Below are positions 16,792 to 24,783 of a DNA stretch of 64,000 bases, one piece after another. The translations under genes were made by a program, and so were the position numbers. The notes beneath the pieces are model-generated. The model searched no databases. It was not told the origin of the DNA and worked only from the letters and a program-made list of their open reading frames with translations. This DNA comes from an uncultured Oscillospiraceae bacterium (GTDB lineage Bacteria > Bacillota > Clostridia > Oscillospirales > Acutalibacteraceae). Within the stretch, counting starts at the first letter, position 1, and the number at the start of each line of letters is the position of its first letter. The stretch covers positions 62,001-126,000 of the forward strand of contig CABULH010000011.1 of assembly GCA_902492455.1 (NCBI GenBank), given 5' to 3'.

Positions 16792-18111
16792 ATGAAAAAC
16801 GCCGCAGAACAGACAAAGGGCGCGGAACAAGTGGATCTGGCGATAATCGGCGGCGGCCCGGCGGGGCTGGCGGCGGCCGTCGCCGCCCGGGAGGCGGGCT
16901 GTTCCCGGGTGGTGGTGCTGGAACGGGACATGGAACCCGGCGGCATTCTCAACCAGTGCATCCACAACGGCTTCGGCCTCCATTACTTTAAAGAAGAACT
17001 TACCGGGCCGGAATACGCCGCCCGGTTCATCCAAAAAGCCCGGGACGCCGGGGTGGAAATCCGCACCGACACCATGGTGCTGGACCTTTCCCCCGAGCGG
17101 ATTCTCCACACGGTGAATCCCTTGGAGGGATACCGGACGATAGCAGCCGGCGCGGTGATCCTGGCTATGGGCTGCCGGGAGCGGACACGGGGCGCCATCG
17201 GGGTGCCGGGCGACCGGCCTGCCGGGGTGTTCACCGCCGGCAGCGCCCAGCGCTACATCAACATGGAGGGCTGCATGGTGGGCCGGCGGGCAGTGATTCT
17301 GGGCTCGGGGGACATCGGCCTTATCATGGCCCGGCGGCTGACACTGGAGGGGGCCAAGGTGCTGGCCTGCGTGGAGCTGCAGCCCTATTCCGGCGGCCTG
17401 CAGCGCAACATCACCCAATGCCTGGAGGATTTCGGCATCCCCCTGCTGCTCTCCCACACCATTGTGGATATCCGTGGCCGGGACCGGGTGGAGGGGGTGA
17501 CCGTGGCCGCGGTGGATGAACACCGGCGGCCCATCCCCGGCACCGAGGTCGAATGGGAATGCGACACGGTGCTGCTGTCGGTGGGACTGATTCCGGAAAA
17601 CGAGCTGTCCCGGCAGGCGGGAGCGGTTATGGATTCCCGCACCGGCGGGCCGGTGGTGTTTGAGAATCGGATGACCTCGCTGAAAGGAGTCTTCGCCTGC
17701 GGCAACGTGGCTCACGTCCACGATCTGGTGGATTTCGTTACCCGGGAAAGCGAGCTGGCGGGCCGTGGAGCGGCTGCCTTTGTCCAGGAGGGCGGCAGCA
17801 GCGGCGAAGCCTATTTGACGGTGACCGCCGGCGAGGATATCGGCTACACGGTGCCCCAGCGCATCCGGCCGGAACGGCTGGAAAAGGCGGTGCAGCTTTT
17901 CTTCCGGGTGCGGCGGCCGCTGCGGAAAGCGGCGCTGGTAGTGGAGGCTGATGGCCGGGAGCTGCTGCGCCGCCGGAAGGACGGAATGGCTCCCGGAGAA
18001 ATGGAACAGCTTTCCCTCCCCGCCGGGCTGCTCCGGGAGACGCTGGCGGCGGGGTGCGGAGAAATTCGGATTCGGATAGAAGAAGGAGGCGGCGGGGATG
18101 ACAATCGATAA
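16792..18111 (+). CDS. FAD/NAD(P)-dependent oxidoreductase, partner of the GlpA-like protein
   Basis: A 439-residue pyridine-nucleotide-disulfide-type flavoprotein. The FAD motif is LAIIGGGPAGLAAAVAARE near residue 15, GCRER is near 135, a second nucleotide-binding motif RRAVILGSGDIGLIMARRL is near 165, and FACGNVAHVHDLVDFVT is near 305. No redox CxxC disulfide pair is visible, so it is not a thioredoxin-reductase type enzyme. The ATG at 16792 follows GGAGG at a workable distance and avoids a long overlap with the upstream gene. In Firmicutes this protein, GlpA and DUF1667 form a conserved trio. It probably passes electrons from the GlpA-like subunit. Confidence 0.85.
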   Translation: MKNAAEQTKGAEQVDLAIIGGGPAGLAAAVAAREAGCSRVVVLERDMEPGGILNQCIHNGFGLHYFKEELTGPEYAARFIQKARDAGVEIRTDTMVLDLSPERILHTVNPLEGYRTIAAGAVILAMGCRERTRGAIGVPGDRPAGVFTAGSAQRYINMEGCMVGRRAVILGSGDIGLIMARRLTLEGAKVLACVELQPYSGGLQRNITQCLEDFGIPLLLSHTIVDIRGRDRVEGVTVAAVDEHRRPIPGTEVEWECDTVLLSVGLIPENELSRQAGAVMDSRTGGPVVFENRMTSLKGVFACGNVAHVHDLVDFVTRESELAGRGAAAFVQEGGSSGEAYLTVTAGEDIGYTVPQRIRPERLEKAVQLFFRVRRPLRKAALVVEADGRELLRRRKDGMAPGEMEQLSLPAGLLRETLAAGCGEIRIRIEEGGGGDDNR

Positions 18112-18478
18112 AGACGGCCGGCGGCGGATGGTCTGCATTGTCTGTCCCAAGGGCTGCCGGCTGACGGCGGAGCCGGAGGGGGACGGCTGGCGGGTGACAG
18201 GCAACGCCTGTTCCCGGGGCCGGGATTACGCCCAGGCGGAATGCACCCATCCCACCCGGATGCTCACCACCACGGTGGAGGTGACCGGCGGAATGCATGC
18301 ACGGCTGCCGGTGAAAACCGCTGCGCCCATCCCCAAGGAACTGCTGGAAGCGGCCATGGCCGCCCTGTCCCGGATTCGGCTGGAAGCGCCGGTATACCCA
18401 GGGCAGGTGATCCAGCCCGATCTGCTGGGCACCGGGGTGGACGTAATCGCCACCCGGGGAATGGAAAAGTCGGAATAA
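18098..18478 (+). CDS. DUF1667 family cysteine-rich protein
   Basis: A 126-residue protein with the DUF1667 cysteine pattern: VCIVCPKGCRL at about residues 12-22 and GNACSRGRDYAQAEC at about 35-49, then TRMLTTTVEV. The cysteines suggest an iron-sulfur or metal site. DUF1667 proteins accompany GlpA-like dehydrogenases, and here the start overlaps the end of the oxidoreductase gene, which supports a complex. It starts with ATG after AAGGAGG. A strong terminator follows. Confidence 0.85.
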   Translation: MTIDKDGRRRMVCIVCPKGCRLTAEPEGDGWRVTGNACSRGRDYAQAECTHPTRMLTTTVEVTGGMHARLPVKTAAPIPKELLEAAMAALSRIRLEAPVYPGQVIQPDLLGTGVDVIATRGMEKSE

Positions 18479-18496
18479 CAATCGTTAATTAGCCAA

Positions 18497-18532
18497 TTCA
18501 AAAAGGTCTCCCAAAAGGGAGGCCTTTTTGAA
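18497..18532. terminator. Bidirectional terminator
   Basis: A symmetrical hairpin with arms TTCAAAAAGG...CCTTTTTGAA around CTCCC/GGGAG. Both strands carry a T run after the stem, so it can end the DUF1667 operon and the converging small gene. Confidence 0.9.
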
Positions 18533-18545
18533 TCACGACGAATTC

Positions 18546-18833
18546 TCAGCTCTGCCGGATAGCGCCCATCCATTGAAGCAGGCGGAAGCAATCCTGGAAA
18601 GCCTGCTGATAAATCCACTCTTCCCGCAGAGCGCTTTCCGCATTTTGGGAATCCTCCAGCTCAAAAAGCTCTTCATCCTTCTCCCCCAGCAGCTGCTGGA
18701 GGGCCGCAAACAGCTCCCGGCTCCGCTGATAAGCATCCAGATACGCCGGGTCTTTTTTCCCCCGCTCCACCACCGCCTTGGTGGAGGATTCGCAGCAGGC
18801 GTGATGAAACAGCTGCATAAACATGTCGTCCAT
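18546..18833 (-). CDS. Small helical protein of unknown function (resembles DUF6809)
   Basis: A 95-residue protein, rich in Glu, Gln and Leu, predicted mostly helical (SRELFAALQQLLGEKDEELF and SALREEWIYQQAFQDCFRLL). From memory it resembles the DUF6809 group of small Firmicutes proteins, whose members also have a central LxxLLxxEExELF stretch. No catalytic motif or membrane segment is visible. The ATG at 18833 with AAGGA ten bases upstream is preferred to a GTG two codons earlier. It converges on the GlpA operon and shares its terminator. Confidence 0.6.
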   Translation of the reverse strand: MDDMFMQLFHHACCESSTKAVVERGKKDPAYLDAYQRSRELFAALQQLLGEKDEELFELEDSQNAESALREEWIYQQAFQDCFRLLQWMGAIRQS

Positions 18834-19353
18834 TTTCACACGATCCTTTTCATTTTGGCCGGGAACCCTTGAAAAGAACCGCCGCGCATGATACTATATG
18901 TACGCGGATGCTGCTTTTCAGCGGCTTCGGTATGTTGGGGAAGCGGCTGACTCTTGCTGGGGTGAAGCCGCTTCCTTCATTTTTGCTGATCTTCCCGGCC
19001 TTTTCATCGCCTCTATACAGTATTTATATCTGTGAAATACGTCGCTTCGCCGCATCCCCCGCAGTTTCATCCTTCGACTTGAATTCCCCATTGACAGCCA
19101 TGCCGGGCAAAGATTACAATAATAGTGGTTTTTTATACGGACAAGCGGCGGTGGCCTGCGGTATTGTAATCCTCGACTATCACCAAATATCTACTCTCAA
19201 ATTCCATGGTTATAAATGGGATTCCGTCAGCCAAGGCGGCCGGCCATGCGGATTGTTCCGCAGATTATCCGCTGGCTCGGACGGGTAAGCCGGGTTTAAA
19301 CCGGTGGATTGCTTTTTCCATAGTCATACAGATAATCAATACGGGTCTCCTAA
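18834..19353. other. Intergenic stretch without a convincing gene
   Basis: The stretch of about 600 bases before the XRE gene holds one terminator-type hairpin (18939-18985) but no ORF with a ribosome-binding site and coding-like composition. An open frame at 18869-19288 has a signal-like start but runs through the hairpin and shows no family resemblance. The right half becomes A+T-rich towards the XRE promoter. Confidence 0.5.
18939..18985 (+). terminator. Orphan terminator-like hairpin, related to the one after the XRE gene
   Basis: Arms GGAAGCGGCT and AGCCGCTTCC (10 bp) are followed by a T-rich stretch ending TTTTT. No plus-strand gene precedes it. Its sequence closely matches the hairpin at 19802-19836, including much of the loop, so the two look like copies. 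Confidence 0.6.
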
Positions 19354-19360
19354 AGGTATC

Positions 19361-19386
19361 TCTCTTTTCGACATCTATATTATAAT
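19361..19386 (+). promoter_or_regulatory. Probable promoter of the XRE regulator
   Basis: TATAAT at 19381-19386, with only a weak -35 candidate near 19360. Located about 80 bases before the ATG. Confidence 0.5.
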
Positions 19387-19432
19387 ACGTGATTAAACGT
19401 AATTCAAGCAATAAAACGATAATTCACGTATA
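19387..19432. promoter_or_regulatory. Probable operator repeats downstream of the XRE -10
   Basis: ACGT-centred elements TACGTGATTAA, AACGTAATT, AACGATAATT and TTCACGTATA occur within 46 bases, with the outer two in inverted orientation. Position just after the -10 fits autorepression by the XRE protein. This is inference. Confidence 0.45.
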
Positions 19433-19467
19433 TTTGGATAATTGCACAAAAATTAGAGGTGATGGAT

Positions 19468-19695
19468 ATGGATAACGCGCAATCTGCTCAACGTATCCGA
19501 GAGACATGCAAATTAAAAGGTATCTCTGTAGCAAGTGTGCTTGCTGCTTGTAATATCCGAAAGAGCCTGATTTATGATATGGAGAAAAGAGACTGGACAC
19601 CATCCGCTGAAATTATGGATCGGCTTGCCGACTATCTGGACTGCTCCGTGGATTATCTGCTGGGGCGTACGGACAATCCGGACGTGAACCGGTGA
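19468..19695 (+). CDS. XRE-family helix-turn-helix regulator
   Basis: A 75-residue single-domain regulator. The HTH spans about residues 8-62: IRETCKLKGISVASVLAAC, NIRKSLIYDMEKRDWTPSAE and IMDRLADYLDCSVDYLLGRTD, the last part being the classic XRE C-terminal helix. The ATG at 19468, eight bases after AGAGG, is preferred to an ATG two codons upstream. The target is unknown; it may be its own promoter or the ABC exporter downstream. Confidence 0.9.
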   Translation: MDNAQSAQRIRETCKLKGISVASVLAACNIRKSLIYDMEKRDWTPSAEIMDRLADYLDCSVDYLLGRTDNPDVNR

Positions 19696-19801
19696 CCGGC
19701 GCCGGCGGACGGAACCTTGACGGGCGCAATCCGCTGTAAATCCTGCCTGCATTTCCTAATCTATCGTCGCGGGTGCCGCCTTGAGCGGCATCACAACCGA
19801 G

Positions 19802-19836
19802 AAGCGGCTGTCTCTTACCGGAGAAGCCGCTTTTTT
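19802..19836 (+). terminator. Terminator after the XRE gene
   Basis: Arms AAGCGGCT and AGCCGCTT followed by TTTT. It lies about 105 bases after the XRE stop. Nearly identical in stem and loop to 18941-18974. Confidence 0.8.
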
Positions 19837-19868
19837 GTTATCCGCCCTCTTTTTAAAATGACCAAATT

Positions 19869-19912
19869 GTCACCGACTCTGTCACCATGCCGTCACCACA
19901 GCGGGGTATGCT
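19869..19912 (+). promoter_or_regulatory. ABC exporter promoter region with three GTCACC direct repeats
   Basis: GTCACC occurs at 19869, 19881 and 19892, i.e. at 12- and 11-base steps, followed by a -10-like TATGCT at 19907-19912. Repeats on one DNA face at the -35 region suggest activation by a response regulator or similar protein. No such regulator gene is adjacent. Confidence 0.5.
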
Positions 19913-19981
19913 AAGAGCATCACAAGGGCGGAAGGCCGGACAAAACGACAGGGCCTTCATCAGAAAGGAATGGTACGCATT

Positions 19982-20665
19982 ATGGAAATCCTGCGAGTGG
20001 AAAACCTCTCCAAGGTTTACGGCAAAGGCGACACGGCGGTCAAAGCGCTGGACGGGGTGTCCTTTTCGGTGCAGAAGGGGGAATTCCTCGCCATCATCGG
20101 TCCGTCGGGTTCGGGCAAATCCACCCTGCTGCATATCCTGGGGGGAGTGGATATCCCCACCTCCGGCAAGGTATGCATCGACAATGTGGACGTATACGCC
20201 CAGAACGAAACCAATCTCGCCATCTTCCGGCGGCGGCAGATCGGGCTGATCTACCAGTTCTACAACCTGATCCCGGTGCTGAATGTGGAGGAAAACATCA
20301 CCCTGCCCCTGCTGCTGGACGGCCGGAAGGTGGATCAGAATCAGCTCAGCGCCCTGATCGCCACCCTGAACCTGGGCGGCCGGCTGGGCCATCTGCCCAA
20401 TCAGCTGTCCGGCGGGCAGCAGCAGCGGGTATCCATCGGCCGGGCGCTGATGAACAACCCCGCCATTGTGCTGGCCGACGAGCCTACCGGCAATCTGGAC
20501 AGCAAAAACAGCGCGGAAATTATCGACCTGCTGAAGCTCTACAACCGCAAATACAACCAGACCCTGATCGTCATCACCCACGATGAAAAAATCGCGCTGC
20601 AGGCCGACCGGATCATCAGCATTCAGGACGGCCGCATCGCCCGGGACGAGGTGATGACCGTATGA
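19982..20665 (+). CDS. ABC transporter ATP-binding protein, MacB/LolD/BceA type
   Basis: A 227-residue ATPase. Walker A is IGPSGSGKSTLL near residue 38, the Q-loop is in IGLIYQFYNLIPVLNVEEN, the signature is LSGGQQQRVSIGRAL near 141, Walker B is AIVLADEPTGNLDSKN near 162 and the H-loop is VITHD. The subfamily works with FtsX-domain permeases in lipoprotein, peptide or antibiotic export and sensing. The ATG at 19982 (MEILRVENLSKVYG) matches the family start; another ATG four codons upstream sits on the Shine-Dalgarno. A hairpin (GAAGGCC...GGCCTTC) lies just upstream. It is translationally coupled to the permease. Confidence 0.93.
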   Translation: MEILRVENLSKVYGKGDTAVKALDGVSFSVQKGEFLAIIGPSGSGKSTLLHILGGVDIPTSGKVCIDNVDVYAQNETNLAIFRRRQIGLIYQFYNLIPVLNVEENITLPLLLDGRKVDQNQLSALIATLNLGGRLGHLPNQLSGGQQQRVSIGRALMNNPAIVLADEPTGNLDSKNSAEIIDLLKLYNRKYNQTLIVITHDEKIALQADRIISIQDGRIARDEVMTV

Positions 20666-23295
20666 ACGTCCTCAACCGCGTCACCTGGAACACCCTGAAA
20701 AAGAACAGAACCCGCACCATCGTCACCATCATCGGCGTGATCCTCTCGGCGGCCATGATTACCGCCGTCACCACCTTTGTTTCCACCATGCAGGATTACA
20801 TGATCCGCTCGGTAATCAGCCAGGACGGGGAATGGCATCTGCGCTTCAGCGGCCTGCAGGCGGCTCAGCTGCCGCTGATCCGGGACAACGGAGAAACCAA
20901 GGCTTACGCCTATCAATATCCGGTGGGCTATGCCGCCCTGGCGGAATCCCAGAACCGGGATAAGCCCTATTTGTACATCCAAGCGGGAGACGCCGCCAGC
21001 TTTGATATGCGGGCCATCCGCCTGACGCAAGGGCGGCTGCCGCAGAATGAAAACGAGTTGGTGCTCCCGGAGCATCTTTCCACCAACGGCGGGGTGAACT
21101 ACGCCCTAGGGGACACCCTGACCCTGGAAATCGGCGACCGGGTGGACGAGGAGGGCGCGGTGCTGGGTCAGTTCCACAGCCTGGGCTACACCGACGGTAA
21201 GGAAACCCTCCGCCCCAAGGAAACCAGAACCTACACGGTGGTGGGCATCTGCCAGCGGCCGAACTACGAGCCCTATTCCGCCCCCGGCTACACCGCCCTG
21301 ACCCTTTCCGCCGGAGAGCCTCCCGCCGGAACCCTGCTGGATCTGGTGATGACGGTGAAGCACCCCAGCCAGGCGATTAAAACCGGCGAAACCATCGGCG
21401 CCCAGCTTTCCGGCGAAGCCCAGTGCCAAAGCAGCGACCTGCTGGATTACATGGGTTACGGGGACAACAACGCCCTGAATTCCGTGCTGTACAGCATGGC
21501 GGCCATCCTGATCGCCCTGATTATGGTGGGCTCCATCTCCCTGATTTACAATGCCTTCGCCATCTCGGTCAGCGAACGCTCCAAGCTCTTCGGCATGCTT
21601 TCCAGCGTGGGGGCCAGTTCCAGGCAGATCCGCAATTCCGTCTTTTTCGAGGCGGGGATCATCAGCCTGCTGGGCATCCCCCTGGGAATCCTGTCCGGCG
21701 TGGCGGGCATCGGCGTCACCCTGGCCCTGCTGGGGGAACTCATCAACAGCACCTTCCTCAATGGTCCGTCCGCGGTGGATTTCCACCTGACCGTCTATCC
21801 CGCGGCGATTATAGCGGCGGCGGCAGTGGCTTTCGTCACCATCCTGATTTCCGCCTGGCTCCCCGCCCGCCGGGCTTCCCGGATGTCCGCCATCGACGCC
21901 ATGCGCCAGACCAAGGACGTGCAGATCAAAGCCCGGGCGATGCGCACACCCCGCTTCCTCCGCAAGCTGTTCGGCATGGAGAGCGATCTGGCCCTGAAAA
22001 ATTTCCGCCGCAACAAGCGCCGCTACCGGGCCACCGTCTTCTCCCTTTTCATCAGCGTGGTGCTGTTCATCTCCTCCAGCGCCTTCACGCAGAACATGAA
22101 GGCGGGCACCTCCACCATGTACGGGGATTATAACTATGACATGTCCTACCTGGCGCCGGTAACAGACCCGGCGGAGGAGAGAATGCAGCAGCTCATCGCC
22201 GCGGTGAAGGGGCTGGAAAATGTGGAGGAATACGCCTTTTATCAGTCGCTGTCCGGCACTCTTTCCCTTCCCCGGGAGCAGATCAATCCCGAACTGCTCA
22301 GCGGAGATTTCCAGCCCCCCTTCAACGAGGATGGAACCGTGCGGCTGTACTATAACGCTTTCGCCATGAACGGCGAGGCCTTTGACCGCTACGCCCGCTC
22401 CCTGGGACTGGACCCGGCTGACTATCGGGATCCGGCCAACCCCAAAGCCATCCTGCTGGATACTTCCCGCCTCCCGGACAACACGGGGACCTACCATCTG
22501 CGCCGTCTTTTCTCCGGTGATCCCGGCACACTGCGTCTGTCCGGCCCGGCCGCCGGAGAGGACGGAGAAAACCTGCTGGATGAGGAGGACAAGGTGGTGG
22601 AGACCAAGACCTCCGTCACCATCGGCGCGGCGGTGGAAGCGCCGCCCCTGGGATTGGAGAAATATATTCCCTCCACCAGCTCCTTCCAGCTGGTGATGTC
22701 CGAGGAAGCTTACGCCGCCGCCTTCTCCGGCTTCAGCGACAGCAGCCGCAGTGGGATCTCCTTCTTCTTCAACACCGACAACGCGGAGAAGCTGGACGTC
22801 AATCTCACCGCCGCCATCAAGGCAGCCGGACTCACCGGCAGCGTGTACAACATCCAATCCATGATGCAGACCAACCGCAACCTGCTGCTGATTGTGGACG
22901 TTTTCTCCTACGGCTTCATCATCCTCATCAGCCTGATCTCGGTGGCGAATGTCTTCAATACCATCTCCACCAACGTCAGCCTCCGCCGCCGGGAGTTTGC
23001 CATGCTGAAATCCGTGGGCATGACCCCGGGCGGGTTCAACCGGATGATCAATTTCGAGTGTCTCTTCTACGGTCTCAAGGCTCTGCTCTTCGGCCTGCCG
23101 GTGTCTGTCTTTGTCTGCTGGCTGATTTCCGAAGCCGTGGGCCAGGGCGTCGCCCTGGGCTTCCAGCTTCCCTGGAGCGCCTTTATCATCGCCATTGCGG
23201 CGGTATTCCTGGTGGTGTTCGTCACCATGATGTACGCCATGTCCAAGGTGCGCCGGGAAAACATTGTAGACGCGCTGAAAAATGAAAATCTGTAA
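20662..23295 (+). CDS. FtsX/MacB-type ABC transporter permease
   Basis: An 877-residue permease with an N-terminal membrane helix (IVTIIGVILSAAMITAVTTF, about residues 18-37), a large extracytoplasmic domain, an FtsX module of three helices at about 275-400, a second half starting with another helix near 455 (VFSLFISVVLFISSSAF), a second large domain, and a final FtsX module at about 740-865. The ATG overlaps the ATPase stop (ATGA). This two-FtsX layout occurs in Clostridia transporters that export or sense peptides and cell-wall-active compounds. The actual substrate is unknown. A strong terminator follows. Confidence 0.9.
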   Translation: MNVLNRVTWNTLKKNRTRTIVTIIGVILSAAMITAVTTFVSTMQDYMIRSVISQDGEWHLRFSGLQAAQLPLIRDNGETKAYAYQYPVGYAALAESQNRDKPYLYIQAGDAASFDMRAIRLTQGRLPQNENELVLPEHLSTNGGVNYALGDTLTLEIGDRVDEEGAVLGQFHSLGYTDGKETLRPKETRTYTVVGICQRPNYEPYSAPGYTALTLSAGEPPAGTLLDLVMTVKHPSQAIKTGETIGAQLSGEAQCQSSDLLDYMGYGDNNALNSVLYSMAAILIALIMVGSISLIYNAFAISVSERSKLFGMLSSVGASSRQIRNSVFFEAGIISLLGIPLGILSGVAGIGVTLALLGELINSTFLNGPSAVDFHLTVYPAAIIAAAAVAFVTILISAWLPARRASRMSAIDAMRQTKDVQIKARAMRTPRFLRKLFGMESDLALKNFRRNKRRYRATVFSLFISVVLFISSSAFTQNMKAGTSTMYGDYNYDMSYLAPVTDPAEERMQQLIAAVKGLENVEEYAFYQSLSGTLSLPREQINPELLSGDFQPPFNEDGTVRLYYNAFAMNGEAFDRYARSLGLDPADYRDPANPKAILLDTSRLPDNTGTYHLRRLFSGDPGTLRLSGPAAGEDGENLLDEEDKVVETKTSVTIGAAVEAPPLGLEKYIPSTSSFQLVMSEEAYAAAFSGFSDSSRSGISFFFNTDNAEKLDVNLTAAIKAAGLTGSVYNIQSMMQTNRNLLLIVDVFSYGFIILISLISVANVFNTISTNVSLRRREFAMLKSVGMTPGGFNRMINFECLFYGLKALLFGLPVSVFVCWLISEAVGQGVALGFQLPWSAFIIAIAAVFLVVFVTMMYAMSKVRRENIVDALKNENL

Positions 23296-23313
23296 GCCGC
23301 CAGCCTTATAAAG

Positions 23314-23350
23314 GAACCCCCGCAGGCCAACCGCCCGCGGGGGTTCTCTG
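23314..23350 (+). terminator. Terminator of the FtsX-type exporter operon
   Basis: Arms GAACCCCCGC and GCGGGGGTTC (10 bp) lie just after the permease stop. The T run is short (TTCTCT). Confidence 0.75.
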
Positions 23351-23475
23351 CTGCCCATCCATCATGCCGCGCCTGCGTCTATCGGCTGATCCGCAGCCTG
23401 GGAAAAGGCAGTCCTCCTTTTCTTAACGGGAGATCTGCTCCGGATGCAGGCAGTTCAAAAAATTTTCTCATCCTC

Positions 23476-23504
23476 TTGACAAATCGGCCCTTTGGTATTA
23501 TAGT
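23476..23504 (+). promoter_or_regulatory. Promoter of the GntR-ABC operon
   Basis: TTGACA (23476-23481), 17-base spacer, TATAGT (23499-23504). Near-consensus. Transcription would begin about 40 bases before the GntR start. Confidence 0.88.
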
Positions 23505-23531
23505 TAGTTACACAAGTAGTTAACCACTTGA
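23503..23531. promoter_or_regulatory. Probable GntR/YtrA operator
   Basis: Overlapping inverted repeats follow the -10: GTTA...TAAC and AAGT-AGTTAACC-ACTT. YtrA-type regulators repress their own ABC operon from such a site. The binding role is inferred from position. Confidence 0.5.
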
Positions 23532-23551
23532 CAAGATCGGATGGTGAAGAT

Positions 23552-23926
23552 GTGAGAATCGATTTCGACAGCGAAACCCCGATTTATATCCAGATAGCGG
23601 AGGAGATCGAGGATGCGGTCCTGTCGGGCGCGTTTCCGGAGGAATCCCAGGTGCCCTCCACCACGGAGATTTCGGCCACCTACCGGATCAATCCGGCCAC
23701 CGTGCTCAAGGGCATGGCGCTGCTGACCGACGAGGGCGTACTGTACAAGAAAAGGGGACTGGGTATGTTTGTGTGCACCGGCGCGGCGGAACAAATCCGT
23801 GAAAAGCGCCGCCGGCTTTTTTACGAGAAATACATCGTCAGCCTGCTGGAAGAGGCGGGAAAGCTGGGGATCGGCAAAGAAGAACTGATTCGTTTGATTA
23901 AAGGAGAGGCTAACCATGGGCAATGA
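23552..23926 (+). CDS. GntR-family regulator, YtrA subfamily
   Basis: A 124-residue short GntR protein: winged HTH with TPIYIQIAEEIEDAVLSGAF, EESQVPSTTEISATYRINPATVLKGMALLTDEG and VLYKKRGLGMFVCTG, then a short C-terminal helical dimerisation tail typical of YtrA. The GTG at 23552 is preferred; an in-frame TTG eight codons earlier lies in the operator. It overlaps the ABC ATPase gene by 11 bases, so it surely controls this operon. YtrA-type operons answer to cell-wall antibiotics in Bacillus. Confidence 0.88.
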   Translation: MRIDFDSETPIYIQIAEEIEDAVLSGAFPEESQVPSTTEISATYRINPATVLKGMALLTDEGVLYKKRGLGMFVCTGAAEQIREKRRRLFYEKYIVSLLEEAGKLGIGKEELIRLIKGEANHGQ

Positions 23927-24764
23927 AATTGCGGTAAAGGGACTGACCGTCCGCTTCGGAGAGACAGTGGCTCTGGACAACGTCACCGTTTCCTTTTCTC
24001 AGGAGCGCATCTACGGGCTGCTGGGACGCAACGGAGCGGGGAAATCCACTCTGATGAACGCCGTCACCAACCGGCTGTTCCCCGACGCGGGGGACATCAC
24101 CATCAACGGGGAACCGGCCAGGGAAAACGACCGGGCCCAGGGAATGGTCTACTGTATGGGGGAAAAGAACTATCTGCCGGACACCACCACCGTGCGGCAG
24201 ATGTTCCGCTGGACGGCGGATTTTTATCCCGGCTTCGACATGGAATACGCCGAAAGCTTAGCGAAGGAATTCGGGTTGGACATAAAAAAGAAGCTCAAGG
24301 GCCTGTCCACCGGTTATCTCACTATCTCCAAGCTCATTACCGCCCTGGCCTGTCCCGCTCCCTATGTGATCTTCGACGAACCAGTGCTGGGACTGGACGC
24401 CAATCACCGGGAGCTGTTCTACCGCCGGCTGATCGAAAATTATGCCGCCCGCCCCCGGACGGTGATTATCTCCACCCACCTCATCGAGGAAATCGCGGAC
24501 ATCGTGGAGCAGGTGGTCATCATTAAGGAGGGCCGGATCCTGCTGGATAAGCCCGCGGAAGAGGTCAAGGCCATGGGATACGCGGTCTCCGGCAAGGCCG
24601 GGGCGGTGGACGCCTACTGCGCCGGCCGGGAAGTGCTGGATGTGGAAAGTCTGGGTGGACTGAAAACCGCCTGCATACTGGGGAAACCGGAAGACGTACC
24701 CGAGGAGCTGGAGCTCTCCCGGCTGGATCTGCAAAAGCTGTTCATCCGGCTGACCAACGCTTGA
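23916..24764 (+). CDS. ABC transporter ATP-binding protein (YtrB-like)
   Basis: A 282-residue ATPase. Walker A is LLGRNGAGKSTLMNAV near residue 33, Walker B is YVIFDEPVLGLDANHRE near 155, and the H-loop is IISTHLIEEIADIVE. The signature is degenerate (GLSTGYLTISKLI instead of LSGGQ), seen in the ABC-2-type ATPases linked to YtrA regulators. The C-terminal third is the usual accessory extension. AGGAGAGG precedes the ATG. It pairs with the downstream membrane protein. Confidence 0.9.
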   Translation: MGNEIAVKGLTVRFGETVALDNVTVSFSQERIYGLLGRNGAGKSTLMNAVTNRLFPDAGDITINGEPARENDRAQGMVYCMGEKNYLPDTTTVRQMFRWTADFYPGFDMEYAESLAKEFGLDIKKKLKGLSTGYLTISKLITALACPAPYVIFDEPVLGLDANHRELFYRRLIENYAARPRTVIISTHLIEEIADIVEQVVIIKEGRILLDKPAEEVKAMGYAVSGKAGAVDAYCAGREVLDVESLGGLKTACILGKPEDVPEELELSRLDLQKLFIRLTNA

Positions 24765-24783
24765 GGAAAGGGTGGAAATCCAT

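Noticed and set aside
18869..19288. A 139-codon open frame before the XRE gene
   Set aside because: Runs through a terminator hairpin, has no ribosome-binding site and no family-like sequence.
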